Shown here: piece after piece, positions 8,521 to 19,008 of the stretch
Position numbering within the stretch: position 1 is the stretch's first letter
Layout of the letters: each line of letters begins with the position of its first letter
Origin: Bradyrhizobium zhanjiangense
GTDB lineage: Bacteria; Pseudomonadota; Alphaproteobacteria; Rhizobiales; Xanthobacteraceae
Assembly (NCBI RefSeq): GCF_004114935.1
Contig: NZ_CP022221.1
Coordinates: 4,485,001 to 4,549,000 of the forward strand
DNA: 64,000 bases
Direction: 5' to 3'
The notes under the pieces: model-generated
What the model saw: the letters and a program-made list of their open reading frames with translations, nothing else
Database searches by the model: none
What the model was told of the DNA's origin: nothing
Made by a program: the position numbers and the translations under genes

Positions 8521-8683
8521 TTTAACCGGGCGATCCAGTATTCCAGAGAGCGTTGTGATTGAGTCGAGAAGCCGCGGCGTACTGGATGTCTCGGTCCCGG
8601 CTCCGCCAAGGCTCGCTGGGGCCACAAGGGTGCTCGGCCGCCGAAGCTTTAGCGAACGCGGCAAGCCGGGGCATGACAGTGAC

Positions 8684-9460
8684 CTAATCCTGAGGCTCGG
8701 ACGTCGTGTCCCCCTGCGCGTCGATGCGCAGCCAGCCTGAGGGCGCGAGGCGCTGCTGCGGCAGGAAGCGGGCCTTGTAGTCCATCTTCTTGGAGCCCTC
8801 GATCCAGTAGCCGAGATAGACGTAAGGCAGGCCCTGCCGGCGGGCGCGAGCGATGTGGTCGAGGATCATGAAAGTGCCCATCGAGCGGCTGACCTGGCTC
8901 GGCTCGAAGAAGGAATAGACCATCGATAGGCCGTCGCTGAGCACGTCGGTCAGCGCCACGGCGATCAGCTCTTCGCCGCGGCCGGTGAGGCCGCTGTCCG
9001 GGCCGCGCTTGCGGTACTCGATGATACGGGTCTCGACATGGCTGTCCTCGACCATCATGGCGTAGTCGAGCACGGTCATGTCGGCCATGCCGCCGTGGCG
9101 GTGGCGGGCATCGAGATAGGCGCGGAACACCGAATATTGCTCGGAGGTGGGCACCGCGCTGCGCTGCTCGCCGATGATGTCGGCGTTGCGCGCCAGCACT
9201 TTTCGGAAGTTGCGGGAGGGCCGAAACTCGTTGGCGATCACCCGGACAGAGACGCAGGCGCGGCACTGGTCGCAGGCGGGGCGGTAGGCGATCGACTGGC
9301 TGCGGCGGAAGCCGCCATGGGTCAGGAGGTCGTTGAGGTCACCGGCGCGCTCACCGACGAGGTGCGTAAACACCTTGCGCTCCTGCCGGCCCGGCAGATA
9401 GGGGCACGGGGAAGGCGCCGTGAGGTAAAATTGAGGGGTATCGCGCGAGTGCTGGGTCAA
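8684..9460 (-). CDS. bpt: Aspartate/glutamate leucyltransferase (Bpt)
   Basis: 258 residues, the usual length. The N-terminal ATE_N domain has the Cys motif [16 protein letters not shown] (residues ~59-74) and the C-terminal ATE domain has [18 protein letters not shown]. Enzymes of this family add Leu from Leu-tRNA to N-terminal Asp or Glu (bacterial Bpt) or Arg (eukaryotic Ate1), making N-degrons for ClpAP; the alphaproteobacterial form is usually annotated as the leucyl type. It is probably monocistronic. The IS and repeat lie just downstream of its stop and do not damage it. Confidence 0.93.
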   Translation of the reverse strand: MTQHSRDTPQFYLTAPSPCPYLPGRQERKVFTHLVGERAGDLNDLLTHGGFRRSQSIAYRPACDQCRACVSVRVIANEFRPSRNFRKVLARNADIIGEQRSAVPTSEQYSVFRAYLDARHRHGGMADMTVLDYAMMVEDSHVETRIIEYRKRGPDSGLTGRGEELIAVALTDVLSDGLSMVYSFFEPSQVSRSMGTFMILDHIARARRQGLPYVYLGYWIEGSKKMDYKARFLPQQRLAPSGWLRIDAQGDTTSEPQD

Positions 9461-9574
9461 GGGACGTCGTAGGCCTCCGAACTGTATCTCAGCATCGCGC
9501 TACGGACGCTCCCGGTCAATTGGCCTGCTCGGCAGATCAGTCAGTCTAGAAGGCCCGGGTTGATAGGTCGTTGA

Positions 9575-10114
9575 TCAGTACGTCCTTGCGGCCTGGGGCG
9601 CGGGTACGCGAACCGAGTTGTTAATCACGACCGTTCCCAGCACGAAATCATGCAGCAGGCGACGGCGGCCGTTGAACAGGCCGACCAGCACCACGAAGGG
9701 CGACAGGAACGAGATCGTCACCCAGAACAACACGGCATGGGTGGCGCCGAGGACGAAGTAACCGGGCGCGCCGTACCAGGTGCGCAGTTCCAGATCCATC
9801 ACGCGCATGCCCACTGTTGCGGAGGAAGGGCCGCCGATGCTGGCGCCGTAATAGACGATGGCCCAGACCACCGAGGCCGGCCAGGCGATCCAGAACAACG
9901 CCCAGCCGATGCCGAGCGTCACCACGCCGAACAGGGCGATGAAGATGTAGCCGAGGATCACCGGCACCGAGATCACGACCATGTCGATCAGGAAGGCGAA
10001 CACCCGCCGCGTTGCAACCCCGCGGAACAGTTCCGGATGCAGATAGGGGTCGTAGGCGTGCGGCTGCATCCCGCCGTCGTTGCGCCAGGCGCCTGAATTG
10101 CCCGAGTCCGACAT
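9575..10114 (-). CDS. RDD family membrane protein
   Basis: About 179 residues from ATG 10114 (MSDSGNSGAW). A 35-residue polar N terminus ends in RGVATRRVFAFLIDMVV, the RDD signature (an Arg, then Asp in the first helix), followed by about four membrane segments and LRTWYGAPGYFVLG. RDD proteins are inner-membrane proteins of mostly unknown role; some act as ion exporters. The frame runs to 10174, but that region is repeat-like, so the shorter start was taken. It lies between bpt and hemB on the same strand with large gaps, so a separate promoter is likely. Confidence 0.85.
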   Translation of the reverse strand: MSDSGNSGAWRNDGGMQPHAYDPYLHPELFRGVATRRVFAFLIDMVVISVPVILGYIFIALFGVVTLGIGWALFWIAWPASVVWAIVYYGASIGGPSSATVGMRVMDLELRTWYGAPGYFVLGATHAVLFWVTISFLSPFVVLVGLFNGRRRLLHDFVLGTVVINNSVRVPAPQAARTY

Positions 10115-10251
10115 GTCCGTTTCTCCCAGCGAACCCCCGTGGCAGGACATGGGAACAGGGCGTCCGCATGCCAAGGGCGCGTTGGGATCAACAAGCGAAA
10201 ATATTCCGGCGATTCGGCGGCTGTCGGAGGCAGCGAGCTATCGATCCCGGT

Positions 10252-10363
10252 GTCGTCCTGGTCCCATTACCGCAGGCAGGAGGGATTGCGGCGAAATGCC
10301 CACTACGAGTCCTCGTCAAACAGAAGCTGGTGAGTATGGGTCCTGGCTTTCGCCAGGACGACG
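10252..10363. repeat. Second, looser copy of the GTCCTGGC inverted repeat
   Basis: GTCGTCCTGG at 10252-10261 and GGGTCCTGGCTTTCGCCAGG (from 10338) followed by ACGACG resemble the arms of the element at 4321-4440; the left arm is shorter. Together with the repeat at 10416-10514 it fills most of the 407-base gap 10115-10521, where no gene was seen. Confidence 0.6.
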
Positions 10364-10415
10364 ATGAGGAGGCAGGTGCGCCCGGTCTTCGCCGAAACGA
10401 CGATGGGGAGGCAGC

Positions 10416-10514
10416 GGTAGGACGGGCAAAGGCGCGTTAGCGCAGTGCCCACCATCGTTCCGCGATCACAAGCCGGAATGGTGGGCACGTCGCTACGCGA
10501 CTTTGCCCACCCTA
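10416..10514. repeat. Palindromic repeat GTAGG..GGGCAAAG / TTTGCCC..CCTAC
   Basis: It begins GGTAGGACGGGCAAAGGCGC and ends GACTTTGCCCACCCTAC. An inner pair GTGCCCACCAT / ATGGTGGGCAC adds a second stem. The element at 55111-55208 has the same outer and inner motifs, so they are one family. It sits just before the hemB stop on the opposite reading direction and may serve as its terminator. Confidence 0.7.
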
Positions 10515-10521
10515 CAGCACC

Positions 10522-12203
<1,682 letters not shown>

Positions 12204-12227
12204 CAGATAGTTCGACACCTCGGTGCT

Positions 12228-12375
12228 CTCGTGCCCCGGACGCAATGCAGCGCCCTCGGCGATGCGAAGCGTCGTCCAGTGCGGTGATGCGTTGCAGAGC
12301 CGGGCTCATCTCACTGCAATCTCGTTTGTGGCTTTCTGGGTCCCGGCTCTGCGCTTCGCTTGTCCGGGACACGAG
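12228..12375. repeat. Inverted repeat CTCGTGCCCCGGAC / GTCCGGGACACGAG
   Basis: Outer arms CTCGTGCCCCGGAC (12228-12241) and GTCCGGGACACGAG (12362-12375) pair with one mismatch; inner GCAGAGCCGGG / CCCGGCTCTGC form a second stem. It lies directly after the DUF6163-like gene. No coding sense seen. Confidence 0.7.
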
Positions 12376-12740
12376 ACTGGCGTTAGCGGAGTTGTGCGCG
12401 ATTGGTTGACCGTTGGTTGCCTAAAATTTGCGGTAAGTTTTCGTTGACCAGCCTGTTCCGCCACAGCTGTTACGCGCCCGTTTCGAAACGGGGCGGGGCT
12501 GTACTGGAATGCGACAATAGGGGCGGACGGAGGGTGAACAGGACCTTGCGAGGGTCAACAGAGGGTTGCGAAAAGTCCTTTTGCGACAGGCTTAATCCGC
12601 AATTCACTGTCTTAAATTCATGATCTCTTTATTCTCTTATTTAAGCCGATCTTCAAACGAGCCCCTTAAGTTGCACCTATCAGACGGGACACAAGTTTCG
12701 TCGAATAAGTGTCGATAAAAACGACAACAGGGGAAGTGTC
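12376..12740. other. 365-base gene-free leader or promoter region before the LdtR-like gene
   Basis: No convincing gene. The distal half becomes AT-rich (TTCATGATCTCTTTATTCTCTTATTTAAG near 12617-12645), as expected for a promoter, and GACAACAGGGGAAGTGTC gives a good ribosome-binding site (AGGGGAAG) before ATG 12741. A 73-codon frame at 12402-12623 has no homologous look. Confidence 0.5.
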
Positions 12741-13259
12741 ATGATGAAAGCCGTCGCAACTGCGGCAGATACCGCAGAGCGCGTCTCCGGCCAGCAGGGT
12801 TCGGTGCAGTCGCTCTATCTGGAAGCTTTGACTCTGGTGGAGCGGCTGCATCGCCGGCTCCTCGACGTGATCAAGGATGAATTCGATCGCCGCGGCCGTG
12901 CGGACATCAACTCGGTCCAGGCGCTCCTGCTCTACAACATCGGCGACAAGGAGCTGACCGCGGGCGAGCTGCGCACGCGCGGTTACTATCTCGGCTCCAA
13001 CGTCTCCTACAATCTGAAGAAGCTCGTTGAACTCGGCTTCCTCGATCATCAGCGCTCGCGCGTTGATCGCCGCTCGGTGCGCATCCGCCTGACCCCGCAG
13101 GGCCACGAAGTCCGCCGCATCGTCGATGCGCTCTACCAGAAGCACGTCAAGACGGTGGAGCAGGTCGGCGGCATCTCCGGCGAGGAGTTCTCGACCCTCA
13201 ACAAGTCGCTGCACCGTCTCGAGCGGTTCTGGACCGACCAGATCCTGTACCGGCTCTGA
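12741..13259 (+). CDS. ldtR: MarR-family regulator, LdtR-like
   Basis: 172 residues with a central winged helix (AGELRTRGYYLGSNVSYNLKKLVELGFLDHQRSRVDRRSVRIRLT, residues ~76-120). The recognition part YLGSNVSYNLKKL and the wing SRVDRRSVRIRLT match the alphaproteobacterial LdtR group, named from Liberibacter for control of an L,D-transpeptidase. It should be a cytoplasmic dimer. No transpeptidase gene is adjacent. A long AT-rich upstream region and a terminator after the gene indicate a single-gene transcript. The LdtR name is from recalled similarity; the family call is firm. Confidence 0.85.
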   Translation: MMKAVATAADTAERVSGQQGSVQSLYLEALTLVERLHRRLLDVIKDEFDRRGRADINSVQALLLYNIGDKELTAGELRTRGYYLGSNVSYNLKKLVELGFLDHQRSRVDRRSVRIRLTPQGHEVRRIVDALYQKHVKTVEQVGGISGEEFSTLNKSLHRLERFWTDQILYRL

Positions 13260-13338
13260 GTTCCAAGGGACAAGGCCAAGCCGCCCCCCTAACAAGACCG
13301 GCAAGCCTTTCCGAACGTGCCTTAGACTTCCCCAAGCG

Positions 13339-13378
13339 CGCCGGCCCGGATTCCGTCCGGACCGGGGCGTTTTGTATT
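13339..13378 (+). terminator. Likely intrinsic terminator of the LdtR-like gene
   Basis: CGCC-GG-C-CCGGA, loop TTCCG, TCCGG-A-CC-GG-GGCG pairs with one mismatch and a small bulge (13339-13369), followed by TTTTGTATTTTTT. Confidence 0.65.
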
Positions 13379-13383
13379 TTTTG

Positions 13384-13409
13384 CACCTGCGAAAAAAGTC
13401 TCGCAGGTG
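13384..13409. other. Perfect 9-bp hairpin CACCTGCGA/TCGCAGGTG
   Basis: Arms 13384-13392 and 13401-13409 with an eight-base loop AAAAAGTC, right after the T-run of the preceding terminator and about 50 bases before the next small gene. It could be a second terminator reading leftward (A-run in the loop only), an operator, or an RNA element in the leader of the small gene. Confidence 0.45.
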
Positions 13410-13460
13410 AGGAACCAGTTCCGGGCTCGGCGCTTATCTCCGTCGGATCGGAGAATGTCG

Positions 13461-13697
13461 ATGCTGGTCGAGCGCGGGCCTCAGGCGATGAACGTGGAAC
13501 TCGTGAGCGAGGCCTACGCCATTGCCGCGAACTACCTTCGCCGCTCCGGCGCGATTCCCGATTCCCTCGTCACCGACGAGCGCCTGCTCAGGATCATCGT
13601 CAAGCTGCTCCAGCAGGGCGAATTCAACAAGATCAGGCTCGCCAACAAGGCGATCGCCCGGTTCGAGACGCAGTCCGAGGCCCGCGCGGTTGCCTGA
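13461..13697 (+). CDS. Small conserved-looking protein, unknown function
   Basis: 78 residues from ATG 13461, chosen because GGAG at 13450-13453 is seven bases upstream; ATG 13455 is one base from it. The sequence is compact and helical (AYAIAANYLRRSGAI, LLRIIVKLLQQGEFNKIRLANKAIARFE) with no membrane helix or cysteine. A second small gene follows 37 bases later, so the two are probably one transcript. No domain recognised. Confidence 0.65.
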   Translation: MLVERGPQAMNVELVSEAYAIAANYLRRSGAIPDSLVTDERLLRIIVKLLQQGEFNKIRLANKAIARFETQSEARAVA

Positions 13698-13734
13698 TCA
13701 AAACTCCCAAGATTCAAGAGAACCAGAGGGTGCC

Positions 13735-13956
13735 ATGGAAGCCGCCATCGACCGCATCATGCAGACCTATGACCTGCTCGCCAACCGCACCGCAGCGGCG
13801 AGCGAGGAGGCTCGGGCCAAGGTCACCAACTATCTCAATACGTTGATGGAGGCCGGCGAGAGGGACACCCACCGGTTGACGGTTTGCGGCCTGACCTATC
13901 TCCGGCAGCTCGACGGCAGCGTGGACCCGGTGAAGGCGGGCTATACCGGGCTGTGA
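13735..13956 (+). CDS. Small helical protein, unknown function
   Basis: 73 residues from ATG 13735, with AGAGGG five bases upstream. The sequence MEAAIDRIMQTYDLLANRT continues into a long helix and ends in RQLDGSVDPVKAGYTGL. The longer frame from 13522 overlaps the preceding gene and is not used. It is the second gene of an apparent two-gene unit. No domain recognised. Confidence 0.65.
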   Translation: MEAAIDRIMQTYDLLANRTAAASEEARAKVTNYLNTLMEAGERDTHRLTVCGLTYLRQLDGSVDPVKAGYTGL

Positions 13957-14222
13957 AATGACGCCGGCTGGGGCCGGCGGCCGTTGGCGCGAGGTGAGGC
14001 CCAGAGCGGTCCTAGTCCGGACAGTCGCAGAGGAGCGGTTCTATGAAACCGCTCCAGCGCCGAAAACCTCAAATCTCCACCATATCTTGCATAAATCTCT
14101 GGTCCGACCCGCAAATGCTTGGCCGGGGGCGGGCAATGTGGTAGATCGCGCGTGCTTCCGACCGCCACACCAGACCCGCCCGTAGCCCGCCAAAAGGCTG
14201 CGGCGGTGGAGATATTCGCAAG

Positions 14223-15521
14223 ATGACCTCAGCTAAAACCGCCTCCGCGCCCGATTCGTTTTTCACCGCCTCGCTCGAGCAGGCCGACCCGGACATTGCC
14301 GCCGCCATCAGGGGCGAACTCGGCCGGCAGCGCCATGAGGTCGAGCTGATCGCCTCCGAGAACATTGTCAGCCGGGCCGTGCTGGAAGCGCAGGGTTCGG
14401 TGATGACCAACAAATATGCGGAAGGTTATCCGGGCGCGCGTTACTACGGCGGTTGTGAGTGGGTCGACGTCGCCGAGAACCTTGCGATCGATCGCGCCAA
14501 GAAGCTGTTCGGCGCTGGCTTCGCCAACGTGCAGCCGAACTCGGGCAGCCAGATGAACCAGGCGGTGTTCCTGGCGCTGCTGCAGCCCGGCGACACCTTC
14601 ATGGGTCTTGATCTTGCGGCCGGCGGCCATCTCACCCACGGCTCGCCCGTCAACATGAGCGGCAAGTGGTTCAAGGCCGCGCACTACACCGTGCGCCGCG
14701 AGGACCAGATCATCGACATGGATGCGGTCGCCAAGCAGGCCGAAGAGGTCAAGCCGAAGCTGATCGTCGCGGGCGGCTCCGCCTATTCGCGCGCCTGGGA
14801 CTTCAAGCGTTTCCGCGAGATCGCGGACAGCGTCGGCGCCTATCTCTTGGTCGACATGGCGCACTTCGCCGGCCTCGTCGCCGGCGGCGTGCACGCTTCG
14901 CCGGTGCCGTATGCCCACGTCACCACCACCACGACGCACAAGTCGCTGCGCGGTCCGCGCGGCGGCCTGATGCTATGGAATGACGAGACGCTGACCAAGA
15001 AGCTCAACGGGGCGATTTTCCCGGGCCTCCAGGGTGGCCCCCTGATGCATGTGATCGCGGCGAAGGCGGTTGCCTTCGGCGAGGCGCTGCGTCCGGACTT
15101 CAAGGTCTATGCCAAGAACGTCGTCGAGAACGCCAAGGCGTTGGCCGAGGCGATGAAGAGCCACGGCTTCGATATTGTCTCTGGCGGTACTGATAACCAT
15201 CTGATGCTCGTCGACCTCAGGCCGAAGGGCCTGAAGGGCAACGTCTCGGAGAAAGCGCTGGTCCGCGCCGCCATCACTTGCAACAAGAACGGCATTCCGT
15301 TCGACCCCGAAAAGCCCTTCGTCACCTCGGGTCTCCGTCTCGGCACTCCGGCCGCGACCACCCGCGGTTTCGGTGTCGCCGAATTCCAGCAGGTCGGCGG
15401 CATGATTGCCGAGGTCCTCAACGCGATCGCGCAATCCGACGACGGCAAGGCGCCGCTCGTGGAAGCTGCGATCAAGGAACGGGTCAAGGCGCTCACCGAC
15501 CGGTTCCCGATCTACCAGTAA
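14223..15521 (+). CDS. glyA: Serine hydroxymethyltransferase
   Basis: 432 residues. It interconverts serine and glycine with tetrahydrofolate in the cytoplasm. Visible PLP-site features: [11 protein letters not shown] in [15 protein letters not shown] (Lys240, Schiff base), [12 protein letters not shown] (Asp211, His214), and the N-terminal [10 protein letters not shown] and [13 protein letters not shown] motifs. Length is typical. It opens a housekeeping run with nrdR and the riboflavin genes, 15 bases before nrdR. Confidence 0.97.
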   Translation: MTSAKTASAPDSFFTASLEQADPDIAAAIRGELGRQRHEVELIASENIVSRAVLEAQGSVMTNKYAEGYPGARYYGGCEWVDVAENLAIDRAKKLFGAGFANVQPNSGSQMNQAVFLALLQPGDTFMGLDLAAGGHLTHGSPVNMSGKWFKAAHYTVRREDQIIDMDAVAKQAEEVKPKLIVAGGSAYSRAWDFKRFREIADSVGAYLLVDMAHFAGLVAGGVHASPVPYAHVTTTTTHKSLRGPRGGLMLWNDETLTKKLNGAIFPGLQGGPLMHVIAAKAVAFGEALRPDFKVYAKNVVENAKALAEAMKSHGFDIVSGGTDNHLMLVDLRPKGLKGNVSEKALVRAAITCNKNGIPFDPEKPFVTSGLRLGTPAATTRGFGVAEFQQVGGMIAEVLNAIAQSDDGKAPLVEAAIKERVKALTDRFPIYQ

Positions 15522-15536
15522 GGCTTGGGTAAACGG

Positions 15537-16019
15537 ATGCGCTGCCCGAACTGCAACAGTCTCGATACGCAGGTAAAGGACTCGCGTCCGACCGAGGACT
15601 CTTCTGTCATCCGCAGGCGGCGCGTATGCGTTGCCTGCAATTTCCGCTTCACCACCTTTGAGCGCGTGCAGCTGCGCGAGCTCACGGTGATCAAGCGCAA
15701 CGGCCGCCGCGTGCCGTTCGACCGCGACAAGCTGATGCGCTCGGTGCAGATCTCACTCCGCAAGCGGCAGGTCGAGCCGGAGCGGGTGGAGAAGATGGTC
15801 TCCACCATCGTGCGCGAGCTCGAGACCGGCGGCGAGGCCGAGATCTCCTCCGAGGTGATCGGCGAGACCGTGATGGAGCATCTGCGCACGCTCGACGACG
15901 TCGCCTATGTGCGCTTCGCCTCCGTCTACCGCAATTTCCGCGAGGCCAAGGATTTCGCCGACGTGCTCGGCGAGCTCTCCGGTGAGGAGGAAGCGCGGCT
16001 CGCCGCGATCCGCAAATGA
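15537..16019 (+). CDS. nrdR: Transcriptional repressor NrdR
   Basis: 160 residues from ATG 15537, giving the usual MRCPNC start. A zinc ribbon (MRCPNC and CVAC) is followed by the ATP-cone domain ([20 protein letters not shown] and [12 protein letters not shown]). It senses ATP/dATP and represses ribonucleotide reductase genes through NrdR boxes. The stop overlaps the ribD start (ATGA at 16016-16019), so they are translationally coupled, an order (glyA-nrdR-ribD) conserved in alphaproteobacteria. A TTG start four codons earlier is possible. Confidence 0.96.
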   Translation: MRCPNCNSLDTQVKDSRPTEDSSVIRRRRVCVACNFRFTTFERVQLRELTVIKRNGRRVPFDRDKLMRSVQISLRKRQVEPERVEKMVSTIVRELETGGEAEISSEVIGETVMEHLRTLDDVAYVRFASVYRNFREAKDFADVLGELSGEEEARLAAIRK

Positions 16020-17164
16020 TCTTCCGCATATTGGAGGATCAGTTCGCGCAGAAGGCCCGTGAGGCCAAGGATGCCGATCTCCGCTTCATGCAGCTGGCGC
16101 TTTCGCTTGGGCGCCGCGGGCAGGGTCGCACCTGGCCGAACCCGGCCGTCGGTGCGGTCATCGTCAAGGATGGGGTCATCGTCGGCCGCGGCTGGACGCA
16201 GCCCGGAGGGCGGCCGCATGGCGAGCCCGAGGCCCTGCTGCGGGCCGGCGAGGCGGCGCGCGGCGCCACGCTCTACGTCACGCTGGAGCCATGCTCGCAT
16301 TTCGGCAAGTCGCCGCCTTGCGCCGATGCGGTGATCGCCGCCGGCATCAAGCGGGTGGTCGCCGCGATCGAGGATCCCAATCCGGAAGTTGCCGGCCAGG
16401 GCCATGCGCGTTTGCGGGCAGCCGGCATCGTCGTGGATGTGGGTCCATGCGCTGCGGAAGCCGCGTTCGATCACGCCGGCCATTTCCGCCGCATCCGGGA
16501 CAAGCGTCCGCACGTGATCCTGAAGCTCGCGGTCTCGCCCGACGGCAAGATCGGCGCGGCCGGCGGCAAGCCGGTTGCGATCACCGGCGAGGCGGTGCGC
16601 AATCGCGTGCATCTCTTGCGCGCGCAGAGCGATGCCATCCTGGTCGGCATCGGCACGGTGTTGGCAGATGATCCGCTTCTGACCTGCCGCCTGCCGGGCA
16701 TGGCGGCGCGCTCGCCGGTGCGGGTCGTGCTCGATCAGAGCCTACGGATACCCGGCGCAAGCAAGCTCGTTCGCACCGCGCGCGAGACGCCGCTCTGGGT
16801 GGTGAGCTCTGAACTCGCCGAAGCCGCGGCCGCCACGCGGCTTGGCGCGGCCGGTGCGCAAATGTTGCGCGTGCCGCCGGTCGGTGCATCAGGGCTCGAT
16901 CTTGCGGCCGTGTTGTATGCGCTGGCCGAGAAAGGCATCACGCGCCTGATGGTCGAGGGCGGCAGCCGCGTTGCCGCGTCCTTTGTGGCGGCCGACCTCG
17001 TCGACGAAATCTGGCTGTTCCGCGGCACGGAAGAGGTGGGCGCCGGCGGCGTCGATGCGCTCGATGCATTGCCCCTGTCGAAAATCACGCAGTCGCAGGC
17101 CTACAAGGTTCATGCTAGCGAGACATTCGACAGGGATACTCTCACCGTTTACGAGCGCTCGTAA
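16016..17164 (+). CDS. ribD: Bifunctional diaminohydroxyphosphoribosylaminopyrimidine deaminase / 5-amino-6-(5-phosphoribosylamino)uracil reductase
   Basis: 382 residues. The N-terminal deaminase has the zinc site PHGE (His68, catalytic Glu70) and [12 protein letters not shown] (Cys93, Cys102). The C-terminal reductase (from ~residue 165) starts [16 protein letters not shown] and holds [11 protein letters not shown]. It catalyses the second and third steps of riboflavin synthesis from GTP. It overlaps both neighbours: four bases with nrdR and one base with ribE (TAATG), giving tight coupling. Confidence 0.95.
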   Translation: MIFRILEDQFAQKAREAKDADLRFMQLALSLGRRGQGRTWPNPAVGAVIVKDGVIVGRGWTQPGGRPHGEPEALLRAGEAARGATLYVTLEPCSHFGKSPPCADAVIAAGIKRVVAAIEDPNPEVAGQGHARLRAAGIVVDVGPCAAEAAFDHAGHFRRIRDKRPHVILKLAVSPDGKIGAAGGKPVAITGEAVRNRVHLLRAQSDAILVGIGTVLADDPLLTCRLPGMAARSPVRVVLDQSLRIPGASKLVRTARETPLWVVSSELAEAAAATRLGAAGAQMLRVPPVGASGLDLAAVLYALAEKGITRLMVEGGSRVAASFVAADLVDEIWLFRGTEEVGAGGVDALDALPLSKITQSQAYKVHASETFDRDTLTVYERS

Positions 17165-17772
17165 TGTTCACTGGCATTGTCACCGATATCGGCGAGATCG
17201 TCAGCTTCACGCCAACGGCGCAGGGGCAGCTGCACCGCCTGCGCATCGCCTGCCGTTATGATCAGACCACCATCGCAGATGGCGCCTCGATCGCCTGCAA
17301 CGGCGTCTGCCTCACCGTGGTCGCCTCCGGCATTGAGGGGAATAAGACCTGGTTCGACGTCGATGCCGCCGCCGAGACGCTGGCGCTGACGACCGCAAAA
17401 CACTGGAAGATCGGAACAAAGCTCAACCTCGAGCGGGCGCTCAAGATCGGTGACGAGCTCGGCGGCCACATCGTCGCCGGCCATGCCGACGGCATCGCGA
17501 CGCTTCTCAGCCGCGAGGACCTGCCCGACATGGCGCGGTTCGAGCTCTCGACGACGCGCGAGCTGGCGCGCTTCATCGCCACCAAGGGCTCCGTCACGCT
17601 CGACGGCGTGTCGCTGACCGTCAATACGGTGAAAGACACGACCTTTTCGGTGCTGATCATCCCGCACACGCTGACGGTGACGACGATCGGCGGCTGGAAG
17701 GCGGGGCACGAGGTCAATATCGAGGTCGATCTGATGGCCCGCTACGCGGCGCGGCTGACGGAAATGAAGTGA
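17164..17772 (+). CDS. ribE: Riboflavin synthase alpha chain
   Basis: 202 residues with two tandem lumazine-binding domains; it starts with the signature [11 protein letters not shown], and the second domain holds GDELGGHIVAGHADG. It dismutates two 6,7-dimethyl-8-ribityllumazine molecules to riboflavin. ATG shares one base with the ribD stop. No FMN riboswitch motif was seen upstream of the cluster, so the run is probably expressed constitutively with glyA and nrdR. Confidence 0.95.
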   Translation: MFTGIVTDIGEIVSFTPTAQGQLHRLRIACRYDQTTIADGASIACNGVCLTVVASGIEGNKTWFDVDAAAETLALTTAKHWKIGTKLNLERALKIGDELGGHIVAGHADGIATLLSREDLPDMARFELSTTRELARFIATKGSVTLDGVSLTVNTVKDTTFSVLIIPHTLTVTTIGGWKAGHEVNIEVDLMARYAARLTEMK

Positions 17773-17861
17773 CCGGCGCAGCCGGAACGACGGTTTAAAA
17801 CTTGGCTTACCCGCCTGCGGCGACTACATAACGCGCCGACCACTGTAGAACGGATTGAACG

Positions 17862-18353
17862 ATGGCAGACGCGCGGCGCGCACCCCTGAAGGACCAGACC
17901 GACATCTCCGGCGCACGCGCGCTGATTGTCGAGGCGCGGTTCTATGACGATCTCCAGGACGCGCTCCTGGACGGCGCAGTCGCCGAGCTGAAGGCGGCCG
18001 GCCTGACCCATGACGTCATCACGGTTCCCGGCGCGCTGGAGATTCCGGCAGCAGTTGCCATCGCGATCGACGCGGCTGCGGCGAACGGCAGGCCCTATGA
18101 CGCGGTGATTGCGCTCGGCTGCGTGATCCGCGGCGACACCATCCATTTCGAGATCGTCTCGCAGGAATCCTCGCGCGCGCTGATGGATCTTGCGGTGGCG
18201 CGAAAGCTACCGCTCGGCAACGGCATCCTCACCGTCAACACCGAGGCGCAGGCCTGGGCGCGGGCACGCGCCAGCGAGCTCAACAAGGGCGGCGATGCCG
18301 CACGTGCCGCGCTTGCGATGCTGCGCATCAATCGCCGCCTGGCGCAGGCCTGA
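17862..18353 (+). CDS. ribH: 6,7-dimethyl-8-ribityllumazine synthase
   Basis: 163 residues. Conserved parts are [10 protein letters not shown] and [20 protein letters not shown], with catalytic His95. It joins the ribD-derived pyrimidine with 3,4-dihydroxy-2-butanone 4-phosphate and normally forms an icosahedral or decameric shell. It is separated from ribE by 89 bases and from nusB by 3 bases. The ribH-nusB-thiL order is widespread. Confidence 0.95.
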   Translation: MADARRAPLKDQTDISGARALIVEARFYDDLQDALLDGAVAELKAAGLTHDVITVPGALEIPAAVAIAIDAAAANGRPYDAVIALGCVIRGDTIHFEIVSQESSRALMDLAVARKLPLGNGILTVNTEAQAWARARASELNKGGDAARAALAMLRINRRLAQA

Positions 18354-18356
18354 GCC

Positions 18357-18854
18357 ATGGCCGACAACAACAAAAAGCCGGCGGGCGCTCCGGAGAAGAA
18401 GGCGAACCGCCGCGGCGCGGCGCGGCTTGCCGCCGTGCAGGCGCTGTACCAGATGGACATCGCGGGAGCCGGCATCAACGACATTTTTGCGGAGTTCGAG
18501 AGCCATTGGCTCGGCAACGAGGTCGAGGGCGACACATACCTGCCGGCAGAGGCCGCCTTCTTCCGCGATGTCGTCTCCGGCGTCGTTCGCGACCAGAAGA
18601 AGCTCGATCCGCTGATCGACGAGGCGCTGTCGAAGGGCTGGCCCTTGAAGCGGATCGAGGCGATCCTGCGGGCGGTGCTGCGCGCAGGAGCCTACGAATT
18701 GGAGCACCGCAAGGATGTGCCGGGTCGCGTGGTGATCTCCGAATATGTCGACGTCGCCAACGCTTTCGTCGATCGCGAGGAGACTGGTATGGTCAACGCG
18801 GTGCTCGACCAGATTGGCCGCCAGTTTCGCGGTGACGAGTTCGGGCGGGGGTAA
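18357..18854 (+). CDS. nusB: Transcription antitermination factor NusB
   Basis: 165 residues. After a Lys/Ala-rich tail come RRGAARLAAVQALYQMD and the C-terminal conserved VVISEYVDVANAFVDREETGMVNAVLD. With NusE (S10) it binds boxA RNA in rRNA antitermination. It starts three bases after ribH, so it is coupled. A palindromic repeat follows within 30 bases and separates it from thiL. Confidence 0.95.
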   Translation: MADNNKKPAGAPEKKANRRGAARLAAVQALYQMDIAGAGINDIFAEFESHWLGNEVEGDTYLPAEAAFFRDVVSGVVRDQKKLDPLIDEALSKGWPLKRIEAILRAVLRAGAYELEHRKDVPGRVVISEYVDVANAFVDREETGMVNAVLDQIGRQFRGDEFGRG

Positions 18855-18881
18855 TTGAGACGACGACTTCCGCCGTAGCCG

Positions 18882-18998
18882 TCACCCTGAGGTGCCGGAG
18901 CGAAGCGGAGGCCTCGAAGGGCGGCGGCGTGCCGCTGAGGTCGCACCTCGGCCGTGCATCCTTCGAGGCTCGCAAGGGCTCGCACCTCAGAATGACGG
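18882..18998. repeat. Inverted repeat GTCACCCTGAGGTGC / GCACCTCAGAATGACGG
   Basis: Outer arms pair near-perfectly; inner GCCTCGAAGG / CCTTCGAGGC form a second stem, so the RNA would make a long hairpin. It occupies the nusB-thiL junction and ends about ten bases before the thiL start. Confidence 0.75.
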
Positions 18999-19008
18999 GT
19001 CTGTTATC

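Larger units (their letters stand above)
7241..8679. repeat. Palindromic repeat (REP-like) split by the IS481 insertion
   Basis: Bases 7241-7257 (GTCATCGCCCGGTTTAA) and 8521-8679 (starting TTTAACCGGGCGATCCAG) join, after removing the IS and one TTTAA copy, into a continuous palindrome TCGCCCGGTTTAACCGGGCGA followed by CCAGTATTCCAGAGA...CGGCGTACTGGATG. The joined sequence closely follows the uninterrupted copy at 46516-46620 and, more loosely, the copy at 49716-49821. Confidence 0.8.

Noticed and set aside
12402..12623. 73-codon frame before the LdtR-like gene
   Set aside because: No recognisable sequence, poor start, and it lies in the AT-rich leader of the regulator.
17773..17861. FMN riboswitch near the riboflavin genes
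   Set aside because: The spacer is too short and lacks RFN-element conserved blocks; none was seen upstream of ribD either.
18892..19008. Longer ThiL from 18892
   Set aside because: The added residues are translated from a palindromic repeat; ThiL homology begins right after GTG 19009.
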